DNA from: Acanthaster planci
Taxonomy: Eukaryota > Echinodermata > Asteroidea > Valvatida > Acanthasteridae
Assembly (NCBI RefSeq): GCF_001949145.1
Contig: NW_019091393.1
Location: 836,887 to 900,496 of the forward strand
DNA: 63,610 nt
Direction of reading: 5' to 3'
Made by a program: the position numbers and the translations under genes. The notes beneath the pieces were generated by a model that saw only the letters and a list, made by a program, of their open reading frames with translations, had not been told where the DNA came from and did no database searches. Positions 46,811 to 59,963 of this stretch are shown here, piece after piece (the first letter of the stretch is position 1; each line of letters opens with the position of its first letter).

Positions 46811-49800
46811 GAGTAAACCTTACCATTCATTATTGGAATCTCTTAATTCTCACTCAGTCTGTAGCCAGGTGCAGTTTAAAGATCGTTTTAATTTTGGAGG
46901 TGAATTCAGAGGATTTTGATTCACGGTAGGCCTATGAGCTATTTTGAGTGAAATGAATTAATGGAAGCAAAAGCCCGTGGAAGGTACTGGGACCCCACTA
47001 TCGCCCAACCACGTCCAAATATTTAAAAAGGCTATTTGTAAATTGTAGGGTCCAAGTTACTCAGACTAGCCTAAAACTAAAAGCTAAGCCATGTACTATG
47101 ATGTAGGCGCCGGCATATGGAACTCTCTCCAAAATCTGCATAGCCTAGGCCTATGACCTGGATCTCTTTCAACAAAGAATATCTCGGTTCTAAGCAAAGA
47201 ATAAACTTCCACTTTTTAAGGCAAACTGGTTACACAAAACCAAAACAAATCGGAAAAAGTAATGTTGCTCAACAGCGCAGAGCTTCGTCCCACTACTTCA
47301 TGCCAGAACACAATCGCCCCCAACGCTTTACGAAATTTTTGGAGCGAAGTACCGTCAGTAAACTAGTAATGGTTTGTCTCAGTTACGGAACACTGCCAGA
47401 CTGCATTGCAAAACAACCAAGCAAGAACAACTTGAAGCCCGAAAATAATTCCATTTTTTGTCTACTCACGAACAAAGCTACCGGCAATTGATTACTGCAT
47501 TTAAATAGTGCCTCCTTCAGGCAAAACAATTAATTTGGGGGAAAATCTTACCTGTTTGCCGCTTCTTACTAAGCAGTGCACCACGGCTGATTCCAGATGT
47601 CACTATACTATGCCAAAGAGCTAAATAAATTGGATTTCACCAAAAGTCGTCGAGTCAAGCAAACATGTGCCATCGCCGCCACGAGCTTACTCTCAGATCA
47701 ACTAGAGCATGATCACTCGTTGGCGTATCGTACAGGTACAGATGAATTTAATATTTGGGGGCGAGGTTGTTCATTCAATAACGCATGGGTGGAGCTTAAG
47801 ACTCTTTGGAGGGGGCATCGTCACAAGAACGTTTTGGATAAATTCGCGCCTTTGTCCTCAAGCAACAAGTGATTTAATCAAAGCGACTTGTATGTAGTTA
47901 TGGAATTGTTTTGGGCATAGTCAAAACGTTTTGAATTAAACATTATGATTTGAAGATATTTTAAAGTATATGAATTTCTACTTTTTCAAGATTTAATTGG
48001 GCCAAAAAATAAAACAAGAAAAGCGTAATATGTGATCAATTATAACACCTTCATTTTGTCTTAACGCCCTTCCTCAATGAATAAGCCCAACCCACACAAC
48101 CCGTTTCAAAATACCATGCTTTTCATGGGGGAATGATGGCAAGAGGAGATTGTGGAGGGGTGAAATGTGGAAGGGAAGAGGGCAGTTGCATAGCCAGGTT
48201 TGGGGTAGGGGAAAATGGAGAGTTTTTTCTGAAAACGAGGGTCCAAATTGTAGCCATCCGTGAAAGAATCCGCAATGCCCCTCCCATTTCAATAGTGTTA
48301 CTGATTTCCTTAAAATGGTACCATGCTCTCCCTTCTTGCCGGGTACATCACTGCCATGGGGTAGGGAGGGGATGTGAACTTACTTTCTAGCCTTCTAGGA
48401 TGAACACAAAAACCAACCCCATACCTCCAGAATTTATATGTAATTTCCAATGCCCATTGTAAGCCAACCAATTCCAACCAATGGCCTCCCGATTTTCCAA
48501 TTCTCAAACCAGGTACGTACTTGTGTACTGACCAGTTTGGAACTTTACTTACCATTAAAGTTTCACGTCTATTGAATGTGCATTTTAAGTTAATGGGGCC
48601 AGATTTGCTTTACGATGTTTTCACAAGTTTACTCTGACCAGCGACCACATTATATCTGACACAATTGAATGCACAGATATAGTGCAACGAGCATAGTTTA
48701 CTTAACATTGTCAATGTAATCAAATAAAGTACATGTATAAACACATGGAATCATTTATTAAGCTTGCAGAAATTGAATAGACCGTATTTGTGAAGTACCC
48801 AATTTCAGTCGTATTCCTGAACGTATTGTATACATTTGGAACCTTTAATGGGATGGTACCAGATGATTTGGGGGGTCGAAATGAAATCGTAGCATAGAGT
48901 CTGGTTCTTTAAATTTAACACGTTCAAGTGAATACACCACATTTGGGAATCTAACTGAAATTGGGTCCCCTGTGAATGTCTATTGCTCTGCTCTTCACAG
49001 AACTTTCCCGAACTTTTATGGAGGTTAAAATTAGATGTACCAACAATAAATGCTATCTCCTCAACACACATTCCTGGCTTAAGTTTCAGATTTTGCTCTT
49101 AGCAAAATGTAGGGTCAGAGAACAGAAACAGTGTCATTCTTTTGACCTCTGACCTAGGATCACCTCAGTTGCAATATAAACCATCAAATTCAGACGCTTT
49201 GAGGTTGTGATCTGTCTCCGTATACATGTATGAGGACAGGTCTCCAGTCTGATCCTTTGCATCTGTCATTACTGTATCCATATGACTTTGTGTAGAGCAA
49301 ATGACTGGAGTTGTAACTCAACCAGTGGTCGCATCCCTGACATTATGATCTAACAACAGCATTGTAGACACTGCTCGGCATCTGACTTTAATTATTTCTA
49401 AAAATAACTTGACCTTGACCTTGGGTGGCTCTCACAGGTGACACATGGGCACGACTTGAGACATGGAATATCGGTTGTGTATCAAAACAAAAACTGAGCT
49501 TCCCCTGGCAAATAACAGAATTTTGTGTCAAAGACAATTTCAATTTATAACTAGGATTTTACATTTCCTCCCTTTTGTGTTGACTGTTTGAAATGTTTTC
49601 TACATTTAAGAAGTGACTTCAGCACCTTGCGAGGCAAATATGTGCACCTGATAAATTTTCATAATTGTAACTATTTTCGCCAACAAGTTCATTGCAATCT
49701 GAGAGCTGGTATTAAATTTATCTTCAATAGTTCTAGTTCATAAGGGAAGGACTTCAAGATTTTGGCGGCAATGCTCTCAAAATGTGCAAGTGATACAGTG

Positions 49801-50403
49801 TACATCTTCATGAGTAGAGATAACGAGTTGTATTGAGTTTACAGTAGACATGCATGAATGTGCAATAAAACAAAATCTAACCCTCTGAGATCCTTCAAAA
49901 TCCATTAGGCAGTTTTGGAGGATTTTGTAGGATTGAGGAAGGTAGAGCCCAGCCACTGTTACTTTGCATGGCATTGGATGCCCCTTGAAAGTCAAAGTAC
50001 AAAGATAAAGTAATTGGTAACCTGCATGGGGCAGGATTTTGGAGAATTGAGGAGGGTACCAACAAAAATGCTGGAGGACTTGGTAATAAGAAGATGCCGG
50101 CCAACAAGTCTTGAGTCAAATTTAGATCAACAAAATTCGCAACACTGCCACTAAAAGGCAGATCACTTAAAAGTGATTCTCTACATGAAATGAGTCTGAC
50201 TGCTTTGTCAAGTACAGGCCGAAGTTACATTTGCATGGTCCACAATAAAAATTGCATTGGCAATGACTTCAAAAGTTTCATTTTGCTTGTAGCAAAATGG
50301 GAAAACAGTGGGGTTTTGGGGTTAGAGACACAACTTATAAAAACCTAAACGTACTAACACCTCCAAAGGAGACAATTGATGAATTTGACCTTAAGGGTTC
50401 CAT
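46811..50403. other. Spacer between ELOF1 and the PLAA 3' end
   Basis: About 3.6 kb with no recognised coding exon. A minus-strand donor (AACAG|GTAAGATT, exon end 47553) preceded by GTGGCGGCGATGG could close an alternative ELOF1 first exon starting near 47.68 kb. The right part should contain the PLAA 3' UTR. Three related blocks near 49.91, 50.04 and 50.06 kb share GGATTTTGNAGNATTGAGGA-like sequence. Confidence 0.4.
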
Positions 50404-53400
50404 TCATAGTAACATCTGAACTACTTTTTGTGCACAATCTCCAACTTTGGCAGGGTCCTTCACAGCACAATGTTTCCTGATAGTTGGAAGAATGTCCAAC
50501 GACTTGGCAATGGCCAGCGCATTATCGTCCACGCTCATGAGAGTTCCTATGGCAACCAGAAGCCGGAAGAGTGCCTCTGGGTCACTTTCGGAGTCCAGGA
50601 TGGTGGAAGCAGCCGACAGGCAGTGAGACCGGGCCTCGATGTCGCCGCCACCCTGCAGGGCCACCGCAAAGTTCAGCAGCACCGTCGTGGCGGCAACGTG
50701 CAGGTTTTTATTGGCCAACCCCTGGCACTGCAGGGCTGCGCTGACGACTGCCTCGCGGTTGGCGGCCAGCAGCTGGGTGCCGTGCGGATGGCTGAAGGCG
50801 TTGCTGAACGTCCTCATGACCAGCATGCGGTTGGCCGGGGTTGAGGTCTCCGATGCTAGCTGCAGGATGTGGGAAATGAACTGGGGACCGTCTGTCTGAT
50901 TGCAGAAGTGCTGATTAACTGAGGGGTGTCTGATTACCAACCGAAGGATGTCAATAGCAGGGAAAACCTTGTCTGTAGAAATACAAGACCAAAAATGTTG
51001 TTACAAGTACGTGACTGGTCAAAGCTGAAGATCATGTCGCCACAGATCAACTCAAAGTCATCATTATTTGCTCACCAACTTGGATGACCTAAAATACATA
51101 AGTTTTACAGCTGAAAGTGCAGAAATTTTATGATGGGCCTTTCAGAATAATTCCTTCTGAAAACACCCACCAAATTTACAAATTTACTGAAATCAAAGAA
51201 ATAGATTTGAAGTGGTTCAGCAAGCACCCAGCACTATTAATTGTTTTTTGCTTTCCTCGTCTCAAGTCTGAAATATTCTTACCAACTGGCAAATGGAGTG
51301 CTCTCCACAGGGCACTGAGTTGGTCGGCCGTAGGACTACCAGAATTACCCACATTCAGTAGAAGTTGTTCCAGATGACCGAGGGATGCATCATCCAACTG
51401 ACACGACTCATCCAATGCCGTGTTGAAATCCTTCAGTTTTCCTGTGATTAAATAAGAATATAAAAATTTAGCATTACATCAGGACCCTATGCACTGTGCT
51501 CTTAGACATTTTGCAGTCAAATACATGAGAATACCATTGGGATGTTGTGACTTAATACTAGACATCCAGCAGCCTATATAAAACATTTGACATTTACCTA
51601 ATATGGCCTGTGCATTGGCAGTGTCAAAGGTCACAAAGCTTGTCTTTGGAAAGTAAGGGTTGGGCTGTTTTGCTTGAGGTGCCGCAGAAGGAATTTGGCT
51701 CGGTTGACTCGAGGTACCATAGGTTGGGATATAACGTCCAGCACCTAAAAATGACAAATAGAGAATGTGGAAATACTTTTCAAGGGGAGTTTTTGTAAAA
51801 TTTAAACAAATACTGATAATAAGCTCTGGTGCCAAGACTGCAACAGTTATTTAGGAAGGGCTGTTCACACACCTGTGAACGGATCTGACCCTGTCCTTGG
51901 AGATGTAGGGTCACCGCCTGCTCTTGGGATGCCAGGAGGAGGCTGGGAACCAGGGATGTAGCGGGAACCACCTTCAGAGTGGGAAACAGAGATGATGATA
52001 AAATATGCAAGCCTGATCCCCAACTTGACTTTGGCATTCGAACATAACATTTTATCATTCAAGCTGTCAATGATTTTAGGCTTTCCAAAAACTTTGGGGG
52101 ACTGAAACTTCCAAACCGTTAAAATGAATGCACGTTAACCATGTTATCTGCCTTCTAGCAACCCACCACAACTTTGACCCAAAAGTACACGTATGCCTAA
52201 CCAGACTCTAATGAAATGCATGCAGGTCAGTGATGGTTGGACTAGCCTAGTTCACCACTGAGGACTGGTCTACCAAGGTTGGTTCCATCACTGGTTACCA
52301 TAACATGGGCACATCGCATTGTAAAGCAGGGGACCGGGACTGTCATGCTTGATTGTAATAATTTACAACTTGCTTACTAGTTCACAAAACTGCTCTTACC
52401 TGTGAAGGGGTCACCGGCAGAGGGTGGGGCGGCTACGCCCAGAGTCACACCCTTGGTGTTTTTGATGATGAAGTTGGCAATCTCCTCCAGGAACTGTTGG
52501 CTCAGGTCGTGGGTGTGGATGAAGCGCTGAGCGGTCAGCCAGGGGTCCTCTGTGATGTTGTAGGGGAGCTTCAAGGCTGGTTTGCCCTCCTCCAAGTCCA
52601 CATTGAAAACGTAGTCGTATTCCTGGAAGCCGGCAGAGGAAGGTACAAGAATGCATTGGAAAATCATTTAAACACTATCAAATAACATTATCTTCTACCT
52701 GTTTTTAAGGATGGCTCGTTCCTAACTTGAGTCTCAGTCTATTCATATTTTCTGGTTGGCACACTATCAGGAACTAAACGCACAGACCGTATCAAACTTT
52801 GGACAAGCAAGATCTTCTAAGTAATTTTTTTTGGGGGGGGGGGCAGTAGGAGAGAAGGTAACCCCACCTCTTGTGTCATTATGGACATCACATAGGAATG
52901 CGGTTCACAGCAGTATAGTGAGGGCACTTTCCAAAATGTTTCCGACTTTTCCACAGAATGAGCACAAAACCTCAGCAAAACTGCTCGTGCAGGAACACCA
53001 CATCAAACTGCACTGTACATTTTCTGAATCAAATCTTGCGAGATCTGATTCTCACCTTGCCTTCGTACATGACCTTGCTGCTACTGGGTTGGGTGTCGTC
53101 ACCTTCTGTGCCCACCACATCACCGATCTTGTTCCAGTTGGCATCCGCTACACTCCACGAGTACGCCTCCACGGTGTCGCCTACGCGTATGAGTTTTGTT
53201 TGGCCATCCTTTGTGCCTGTTAAGAACATACAGACATATCACTACATCAATAACAATGGTGCTGTTTGTATAGGTTATCATATCAGATGGGACAGCCATA
53301 CTTTACACATCCACTTTTGTATAAGATTCACAAGCATTCTATAGACATGAAAGCCTTTATTTTCAGAAAAATTCAGAGTTATGAGTAGTTCGAAGACTCG

Positions 53401-55755
53401 GCCTATCCTAGAATCCTTCTTTTTCTTCTATTTAACTTAAAAGTTACAAGCTCCCTTTCCCATTATAAATAAAACTCTCCCATAGACAAAACACATACAT
53501 GCGCAGGACAAGAATGAATCCTTTAATGTTTCTTTGTAGTTCTTCCTGATCAGAAGGTAATCCATGTACATTGAGACAGGCCTCAGTAACCTTTGCATCG
53601 CCCCCCGGCAACCTTCTCACCTGGTTTGGCAAGGTCCTCCTTCCCCGGCAAATCCTCCATCTTGATCCCGCCAAAGGCCTGGGCCTTGGCCGGCATGGAG
53701 AAAGCAGCCACTTGCCTATTGTAAAGGTCCTGAGCCTCTGCGCTGGCGATTCTGTCTGGATTTGTACTGAACACCCGTGCGACACCATCGCTGTTAATGG
53801 AACGCATAAGAGGTGGTTAGCCAAGAAAAATGGAATTGTTTGTTGGGGAAGCTACTGCACGTAAATCTAACATATGAGCAACCATCAGTGTTGTTCAACA
53901 GTCCAGCATCTATGCCAGTTGACTCTCTTAAGTAGCTTCAAACTAAACAACATAGGCATAGAACTCTTCTGGGAGCTAACACAATCTCACACTGCAGAAA
54001 ACAAATGGCACAGTCCTTGTATTGAAAATAAGACACCAAGCACTGTGTCTTGTCACGATTACTGAGATGGGTCCTCAGCATAACAAACAGTGAGTATGAG
54101 GTTGGTTGAGATGGGTTTGATGTGAAGCATTAAGCGGCACTGTGGAAATGGATCCTATTTTCTTTATTTCACACCTGGATCCTGCAACAATGTCTCCATT
54201 GGGCAGTGCGGCCACGCACCACACTGACTGGGCAGGAAGTGTGATGGTTTGGCAACACACCCCTTGCCGCCAGACTCGGACGGTTCGGTCCTCCCCGGAC
54301 GTGACAAAGTCGGCGCCATTAGGCAGCAACGCGATGCTGTAGATGAAGCTGGTGTGTGCCTGCAGCTGCTGGGTGCAGTCACCGGTGGTCAGCCAGCGCC
54401 GGATGCTACTGTCGTTGGCCGCTGAGAGAAACTCCACCTCTGAGACGATGGCGAGGGCTCGCACGCAGTCACTGTGACCTATACCCGTACCAATTTAAGA
54501 GTTCAGTTAGAAATGCAATCCAGTTTTATAGTTAAGTCCTTTTCTGAGTCCAAAAATAATCAGAAGTATGGTCTTTGAGCACTTGAATCCCCTTCCCTAC
54601 GACAAAGAGAAAGACCGCATGATTGGCATTTCACCATTAGGTCATGGAAACTTCCTGCAAAATGTGCCCAGGAGGTGATTGGGTTGAGCCTACTGAACCA
54701 ACTCACCGACAAAGGTCTGCTCGCACTTCCCAGCACGCCACATCTTGATGGTCTTGTCCGCCGAGCCAGTCAACATCAGGCCCTGGGTGGGCATGAGGGC
54801 AACAGCCCAGATGGCTGCCTCGTGACCTTTCAGGGTCATGACATTGCGCTGGTTGAGCCATACCTTGGCCGTTGTGTCCCATGAGCCACTCAGTAGGGTG
54901 CCAAACTTGCCCGCTGCCAGGGTGCAAACTGAAACAAGAATTCAGAAAATTACTGGACAATCATTTCAACTCCAAGATCAAGATCGAGTGTAAAGATCAA
55001 AATAATTAAAAACAGTACTCAGATGGGTATCAGAAGTCTCAAACATTTTGCCGAGCCTACCCACCTGTATTTGCATGGCCACTCAAGGTATACTCCGGTA
55101 CTTGACTATCTGGCTTGTACATGTTGATCTTATGGTCATTCCCCCCAGTGGCTATCAGGCCATTAGGGTACTTGTCATTGGGAGGCAGGACACAGACAGC
55201 TGCAATGAAGTTCTCATGCCCTCTCATGCAGTGCTTTTCTTCATATCCACTTCTGCATTATTCAGAGAAAACAAAAATTGCCCATAAATTTCTACAAATC
55301 ATGAGAAGGAAGTGAATAGTATAATATTATAACAAATAAATAATTTTCGTCCATGCTGCAATTTTTCGCCACTGTTTAAACTAAGATTAAAAGTAAGGTA
55401 ATTCATTTCATTGTTTTCCAGGGACCAGATTATGAAATGTATATACTTTATACTAGTTGCAAAAACTTCTTCTAAAGCAGCGCCCTCTACCGGCTTATAA
55501 TTCCCGTCATATCCGTCGTGCTTTGCTACGTAGTACGTGAACGCTACCGTGTGAACTTTGTTAGGTCCTGAATAAAATACAAGAAATGAAGGATACGTAC
55601 CCTGTGGGAGCCCAAATCCGAGCAGTTCGGTCCCTAGATGCTGTTATAATTGATCCATTTGGAGAGTATGCGGCAGCAACGGCCCTGACATCCATTTCAT
55701 GGCCCTCGAGATTACACGAAAACTTAAAAATTTCGTCCGTCATGGTGGCTGCCAT
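50404..55755 (-). CDS. PLAA: Phospholipase A2-activating protein (Doa1/Ufd3 family, ubiquitin and p97 cofactor)
   Basis: Eleven exons on the minus strand: 55755-55601, 55252-55065, 54928-54707, 54478-54175, 53790-53621, 53216-53056, 52622-52400, 51971-51873, 51744-51598, 51441-51283 and 50972-50404. All phases close, giving 798 aa against 795 in human. The first 300 residues form a WD40 propeller ([62 protein letters not shown]). The PFU ubiquitin-binding domain follows (about 345-455: [43 protein letters not shown]). Next is a linker with DPFTG repeats, and then the C-terminal PUL domain (about 540-798), which binds p97/VCP. The family promotes ubiquitin-dependent sorting, mitophagy and recycling of free ubiquitin. 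I chose the ATG at 55755 ([10 protein letters not shown]); a second in-frame ATG at 55743 is also possible. It is head-to-head with ASF1. Confidence 0.97.
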
Positions 55756-56172
55756 TTTCTTCACTATTAACCTCGTCTGTTAATACTAAAAATATGATTA
55801 AACTCCGAAATATTTTTCAAGTTCAAAATGAAAAATTTTGAATTCTCAATTTATACTTCATTGAAAATAATTATCTTTTTGAACATTGTGTCTTATTTAT
55901 GCTTGATATGATCATAATACGCAATATTTACTGTTAAATATTGAAGAAGGTAGAAGAGTATTAGCCAATTGGCATGCACGTAAAATTACTTATGAATATT
56001 TACATCACCCAATGTCATCTGACCAATCTCAGCTCGCTTTAGAAAATTCCTTGTCCCTATTTTTTGCGCCACTTGCAGTTCCGATTCAAACGCCGCGAAA
56101 TCTGTACCTGTTTTTCTTCTAAACCTCACTCAAAAACACGTTGCACGGTACCTTAACTACAGCATCGAAATT
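55756..56172. promoter_or_regulatory. Bidirectional promoter region between PLAA (-) and ASF1 (+)
   Basis: Only 417 bp separate the two start codons. Near the ASF1 side are two E2F-like sequences, TTTTTGCGCC (56061-56070) and CGCCGCGAAA (56091-56100). They fit the S-phase expression known for ASF1-type histone chaperones. No TATA box is evident. The PLAA side starts at AAAATGGCAGCC, similar to a YY1 context. Confidence 0.6.
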
Positions 56173-57966
56173 ATGGCAAAAGTACAGATTGAGAACGTCG
56201 AAGTACTGGATAATCCGACGTCCTACTTGAATCCGTTCCAGTTTGAGATAACATTTCAGTGCACAGAAGATTTGTCAGAAGGTAGGCAGAGTATGCAAGC
56301 AAGCCAAGCATGACGAGCTTCAGTCGGTGCCGTGCCGGTCATGCCGGTTCATTGCCCCCCCCTTAAAAATCCTAGCTTTTTGTCTCCTAGTCACGGGGTC
56401 CCACTGTCTCCTCTTATGAAAGAACACAACAACCCCTACAGTTGTGGTCAAGAAATCAAGTTGAAGATGCAGACATGTCAGCTGTCAGACATGTTTGTTT
56501 GGCATAATATAGCATGTTTTAATGATGTTTGTTTGGTCCACTTGTTTGGGAAATAATTCATTACATTTATCATCATCTTTCATATATATATACACTTAAC
56601 TGTTTTAATGGGTATGTGTTCGACAAAGTAACGTGTTGTTGGATGTTACTTTGAGAACTCAAAGTCACAACTCCCTCATACTCCGTTATGACGGAGTAGT
56701 GACTTTGAGTTCATGAAGTAGTTGGACATGATCAGTTGATCTTATTGATTCTGTCATCATGGTCACCTGGTCATTAGCTGATCACCCTTTCTTTCTAATT
56801 TGTCATTTTAGAACATTGTTTTGACATATTTGAAAAACAGCATGAAGAAGGCATGAGGAGTAGGCCTAAGCACGCTAGGCCCTACCTATCATACCTATTA
56901 TTTAGCATGGTTGGCATAGTCATAAATTTCAGACAGGGACTGGCAAGTTCGGTATAGCCTACAGGTATAGCGCAAGTCATGAATGTGATCATTTTGATCA
57001 ACTGACAATGACATACTGAGCATGCCCATGTAAAGGTTTCATTTTTTATAATTTTGTTGTACATCGTCATCCATCCTCCAGATTTGGAATGGAAAATCAT
57101 TTATGTGGGATCGGCAGAATCGGAAGAGCATGATCAGACGTTAGATTCTGTCCTTGTGGGTCCAGTCCCAGCTGGCCACCACCGGTTTGTTTTTCAGGTG
57201 AGTCTGGAACTGTGAAGTTTGTTGGGGCTGAAGAACCAAAGTTATTGCTGGACAAATTAACATCCTGAGCAAAAGCCAAGTGGGAACCAGTCATTGTGTG
57301 ATCTACACATGGTTGCATATTAGTTGGTGACCTGTTTCGCCAAACCGGCGTTTCCTGTGCTTAGAAAATATTTACTTATTTGTTGTTTTCCGACTAGGCA
57401 AACTGTCCGGACACAACGCTCATCCCTGAATCGGACGCTTTGGGCGTGACCGTGGTACTTATCACTTGTTCGTTCCGAAACCAAGAGTTTGTGCGTGTGG
57501 GTTACTACGTCAACAATGAATACTCGGATCCGGAGATGAGGGAAAATCCGCCATCCAAACCTCAATTTGATAAGGTGAGGAATGGCCATCTGTGAGCTTG
57601 TGACAATGATCTACATGTATGTGTCTGTATCTATTTGGCCTACTCTGTCTTAATCACATGGCTGAACCTACAGATAACACACCTATCTAATGTGAGTGCT
57701 GGTTACATTTTTTTCTAAAGGTCGTCCGTAACATCCTCCACACGGATCCCCGCATCACCCGGTTCAAGATTGACTGGGAGGATACCATGAACAACGAGAA
57801 CATCCCGCCCCAACAGAACATCATGTCCCCACCCTCATCGACAAATGGCATGCCATGCCCTTGCCCCTGCCCCCTAGACAAACTCACCTCAAACGACCTC
57901 GCCACTCCACTCAACACAGACAGTAACAGCAGTTTGCCTGAATATGTATCGGCCATGGAACATTAG
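56173..57966 (+). CDS. ASF1: Histone chaperone ASF1
   Basis: Four exons: 56173-56281, 57082-57197, 57398-57574 and 57721-57966, giving 215 aa (human ASF1A 204, ASF1B 202). The first 155 residues are the conserved immunoglobulin-like core: [60 protein letters not shown] and [20 protein letters not shown]. Residues known to contact H3-H4 or the HIRA/CAF-1 partners are present at the usual numbers: Glu36, Asp37, Asp54, Val94. The tail is divergent, acidic and Ser/Pro-rich, with a PCPCPCP stretch. ASF1 hands H3-H4 dimers to CAF-1 during replication and to HIRA otherwise. Invertebrates usually have a single ASF1, so it is likely pro-orthologous to ASF1A and ASF1B. Confidence 0.97.
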
Positions 57967-59453
57967 ATATTTATTTTTTTTATGTACATTTTTCTGTATG
58001 TGCTGTAAATACAACATTTTTTTTTCATAAAGAGAACAGAAAAGAGTAATTACGTCAGAATTTGTTTGCATGTTCAGTTGAGTTTGACATTTCAAAGGGA
58101 AAAATTTTAGCTCCATAGTTTCAAAGTTTATGTTAATTGGTATCTTCAATGTTGTTAGAAATGTCTACATGTATTTAAAATGATGGTCACAACTTTCTAA
58201 TTCGTGTTAGTGGAACAATTTACTTTTCCATGAAAATGTCCATGAAAATGTCCAAACTCGTAATAAAAACAAACAGTAATAAATCATGTCTCCACAGATT
58301 GTCCTTGTCAGACTGTGTTTTGACAAATAATTAAGGGTAGTTTTTACCTTTTCATGAGCTTTCAAAAGTGCATATGGTTGCATGTAGGTGCGCATTACTA
58401 ACAAAGGTTTGTTAGGCTTATTGTGAAAGGTCCTTTTTTGCCTGCAGATCTTGATCTTCACATGTATGTGTCTTTTTGCATCCCAAATTTTGCTGTTCAT
58501 ACCAATGAAAAATCACTTGCATCAAATAGATTTTAAAAAAACGGTGAATATGCTGTCAAAATGTGGCCATTCTCGAGTACATGTATTTAAATACTAATAA
58601 AGGCCTCTGAACTGATGACATCACACAATGTTCACATGTACATGTACGTTTTTCTACACAGCTAGTGGGGGCCCGTGGTCCGCTTAGCACCCTAAGAAAG
58701 CATACACAAAGTGTGAAGTCATGGTCCAGTGAGCACCATAAGAAAGCACACATGTAAACAGAGTTTGCTGTTATTAGTACAGATGTGTCTTTTATTGATG
58801 ATAAGTGCACTGTTGAGTTTTTACAGCCTCTTTTGTATTTTTAGTTTTAAACTTTCCTGGTATACATGACAACCAGTTTTATTACTGTGTGCTAAACAAA
58901 GCCCCTTTGTAAAGATACATGTGACAATCAAATATGAAACAGGTTTCTTTTCTAGACCCTGTTGAGTGTGCGTAGATAGAAGAGGGCGCTGTGGTGTACA
59001 AAGAAGAGCAGCTAGCCATGCTTGTTCTTCACCTCTCAGCATATGAGCATAAATGATTGCGTACTAGGAGAGACAGCTTTAATGTGAGAACAAGAGCAAA
59101 TATTTGTAAAGTAAGATATGGTTCCAAACCCTCACACTTCCAAGACAGGAAGCTCACAAATGCTGGTTCACATACCGAAGTAAGGATTGCCATGACTTTG
59201 TGTAATTTTAATGTATACATAGGCAAAAATAAAACTGAACAGTGAACTCGATATGCAGCTGTTCTTGTGTTTCTTGTACCCATACATAATATGTTCAGTG
59301 TTTTTGTGAAATAAATAAGAAATCATTACCTAGAGAGTTTGTAATTAATTTTGCATAAAAAAACAGTTTTGAGTTGATTTACAACGAAAATATTTAGAAA
59401 ACTATTCTGAGTTTCCTGTTGTACGAAAGGGAATGAGGGCAAAATGAATGTAG
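57967..59453. other. ASF1 3' UTR and spacer
   Basis: No coding exon is recognised. Plus-strand poly(A) signals occur at about 58240 (TAATAAAAAC), 58594 (CTAATAAAGG) and 59310 (GAAATAAATAAG). The first or second is a likely end of the ASF1 transcript. Confidence 0.45.
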
Positions 59454-59525
59454 AGGGGGCACCCGGGTTCGAACCGGGGACCTCTCGATCTGCAGTCGAA
59501 TGCTCTACCACTGAGCCATACCCCC
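59454..59525 (-). tRNA. tRNA-Cys (anticodon GCA)
   Basis: 72 nt on the minus strand, beginning GGGGGTATGGCTCAGTGGTA. The acceptor stem GGGGGTA pairs with TGCCCCC (one G-U), the discriminator is U, the D loop is TCAGTGGTA, the anticodon stem-loop is CGACTGCAGATCG with GCA at 59493-59491, and the T arm is CCCCGGTTCGAACCCGGG. A and B boxes are intact. A TTTT terminator for RNA polymerase III follows about 9 nt downstream (59444-59441). It closely resembles standard animal tRNA-Cys. CCA is not encoded and there is no intron. Confidence 0.97.
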
Positions 59526-59963
59526 TTCGACACGAAAATGAGTGGAGCTTATGCAATTTATAAAATTATTTAGTGAGACGGCCAATTAGAATTAAATTTC
59601 AAAAAAATATTTATTTAACATCCAAATATTTCAGTTATTTGTATCATTTGAATAATGTCTAGGATCTTTCCATCCTATCTTTAGGCTGAAACCCGTTGTT
59701 GTCACTATTTAACTAATTTTACTGTGCGGTCAAAGGTCAATCATCTGGTAACGATGTCAACGAAATCAACGGTCATGACGGTCGGCATGTGATGTACAAA
59801 TGACGAGGAAAACAAAATGACAATGTAAGATTTTTCAGAGGATTTTCTATTTCCGTCTGTACATTCAAATTACAAAGAAAAGTCTGCATAGTTGAGGTAA
59901 CGCTGAAGTAACTTGGACCACTTTGCAATTTGGCCTGACGGCAAGCGATGACCACGATGACGA

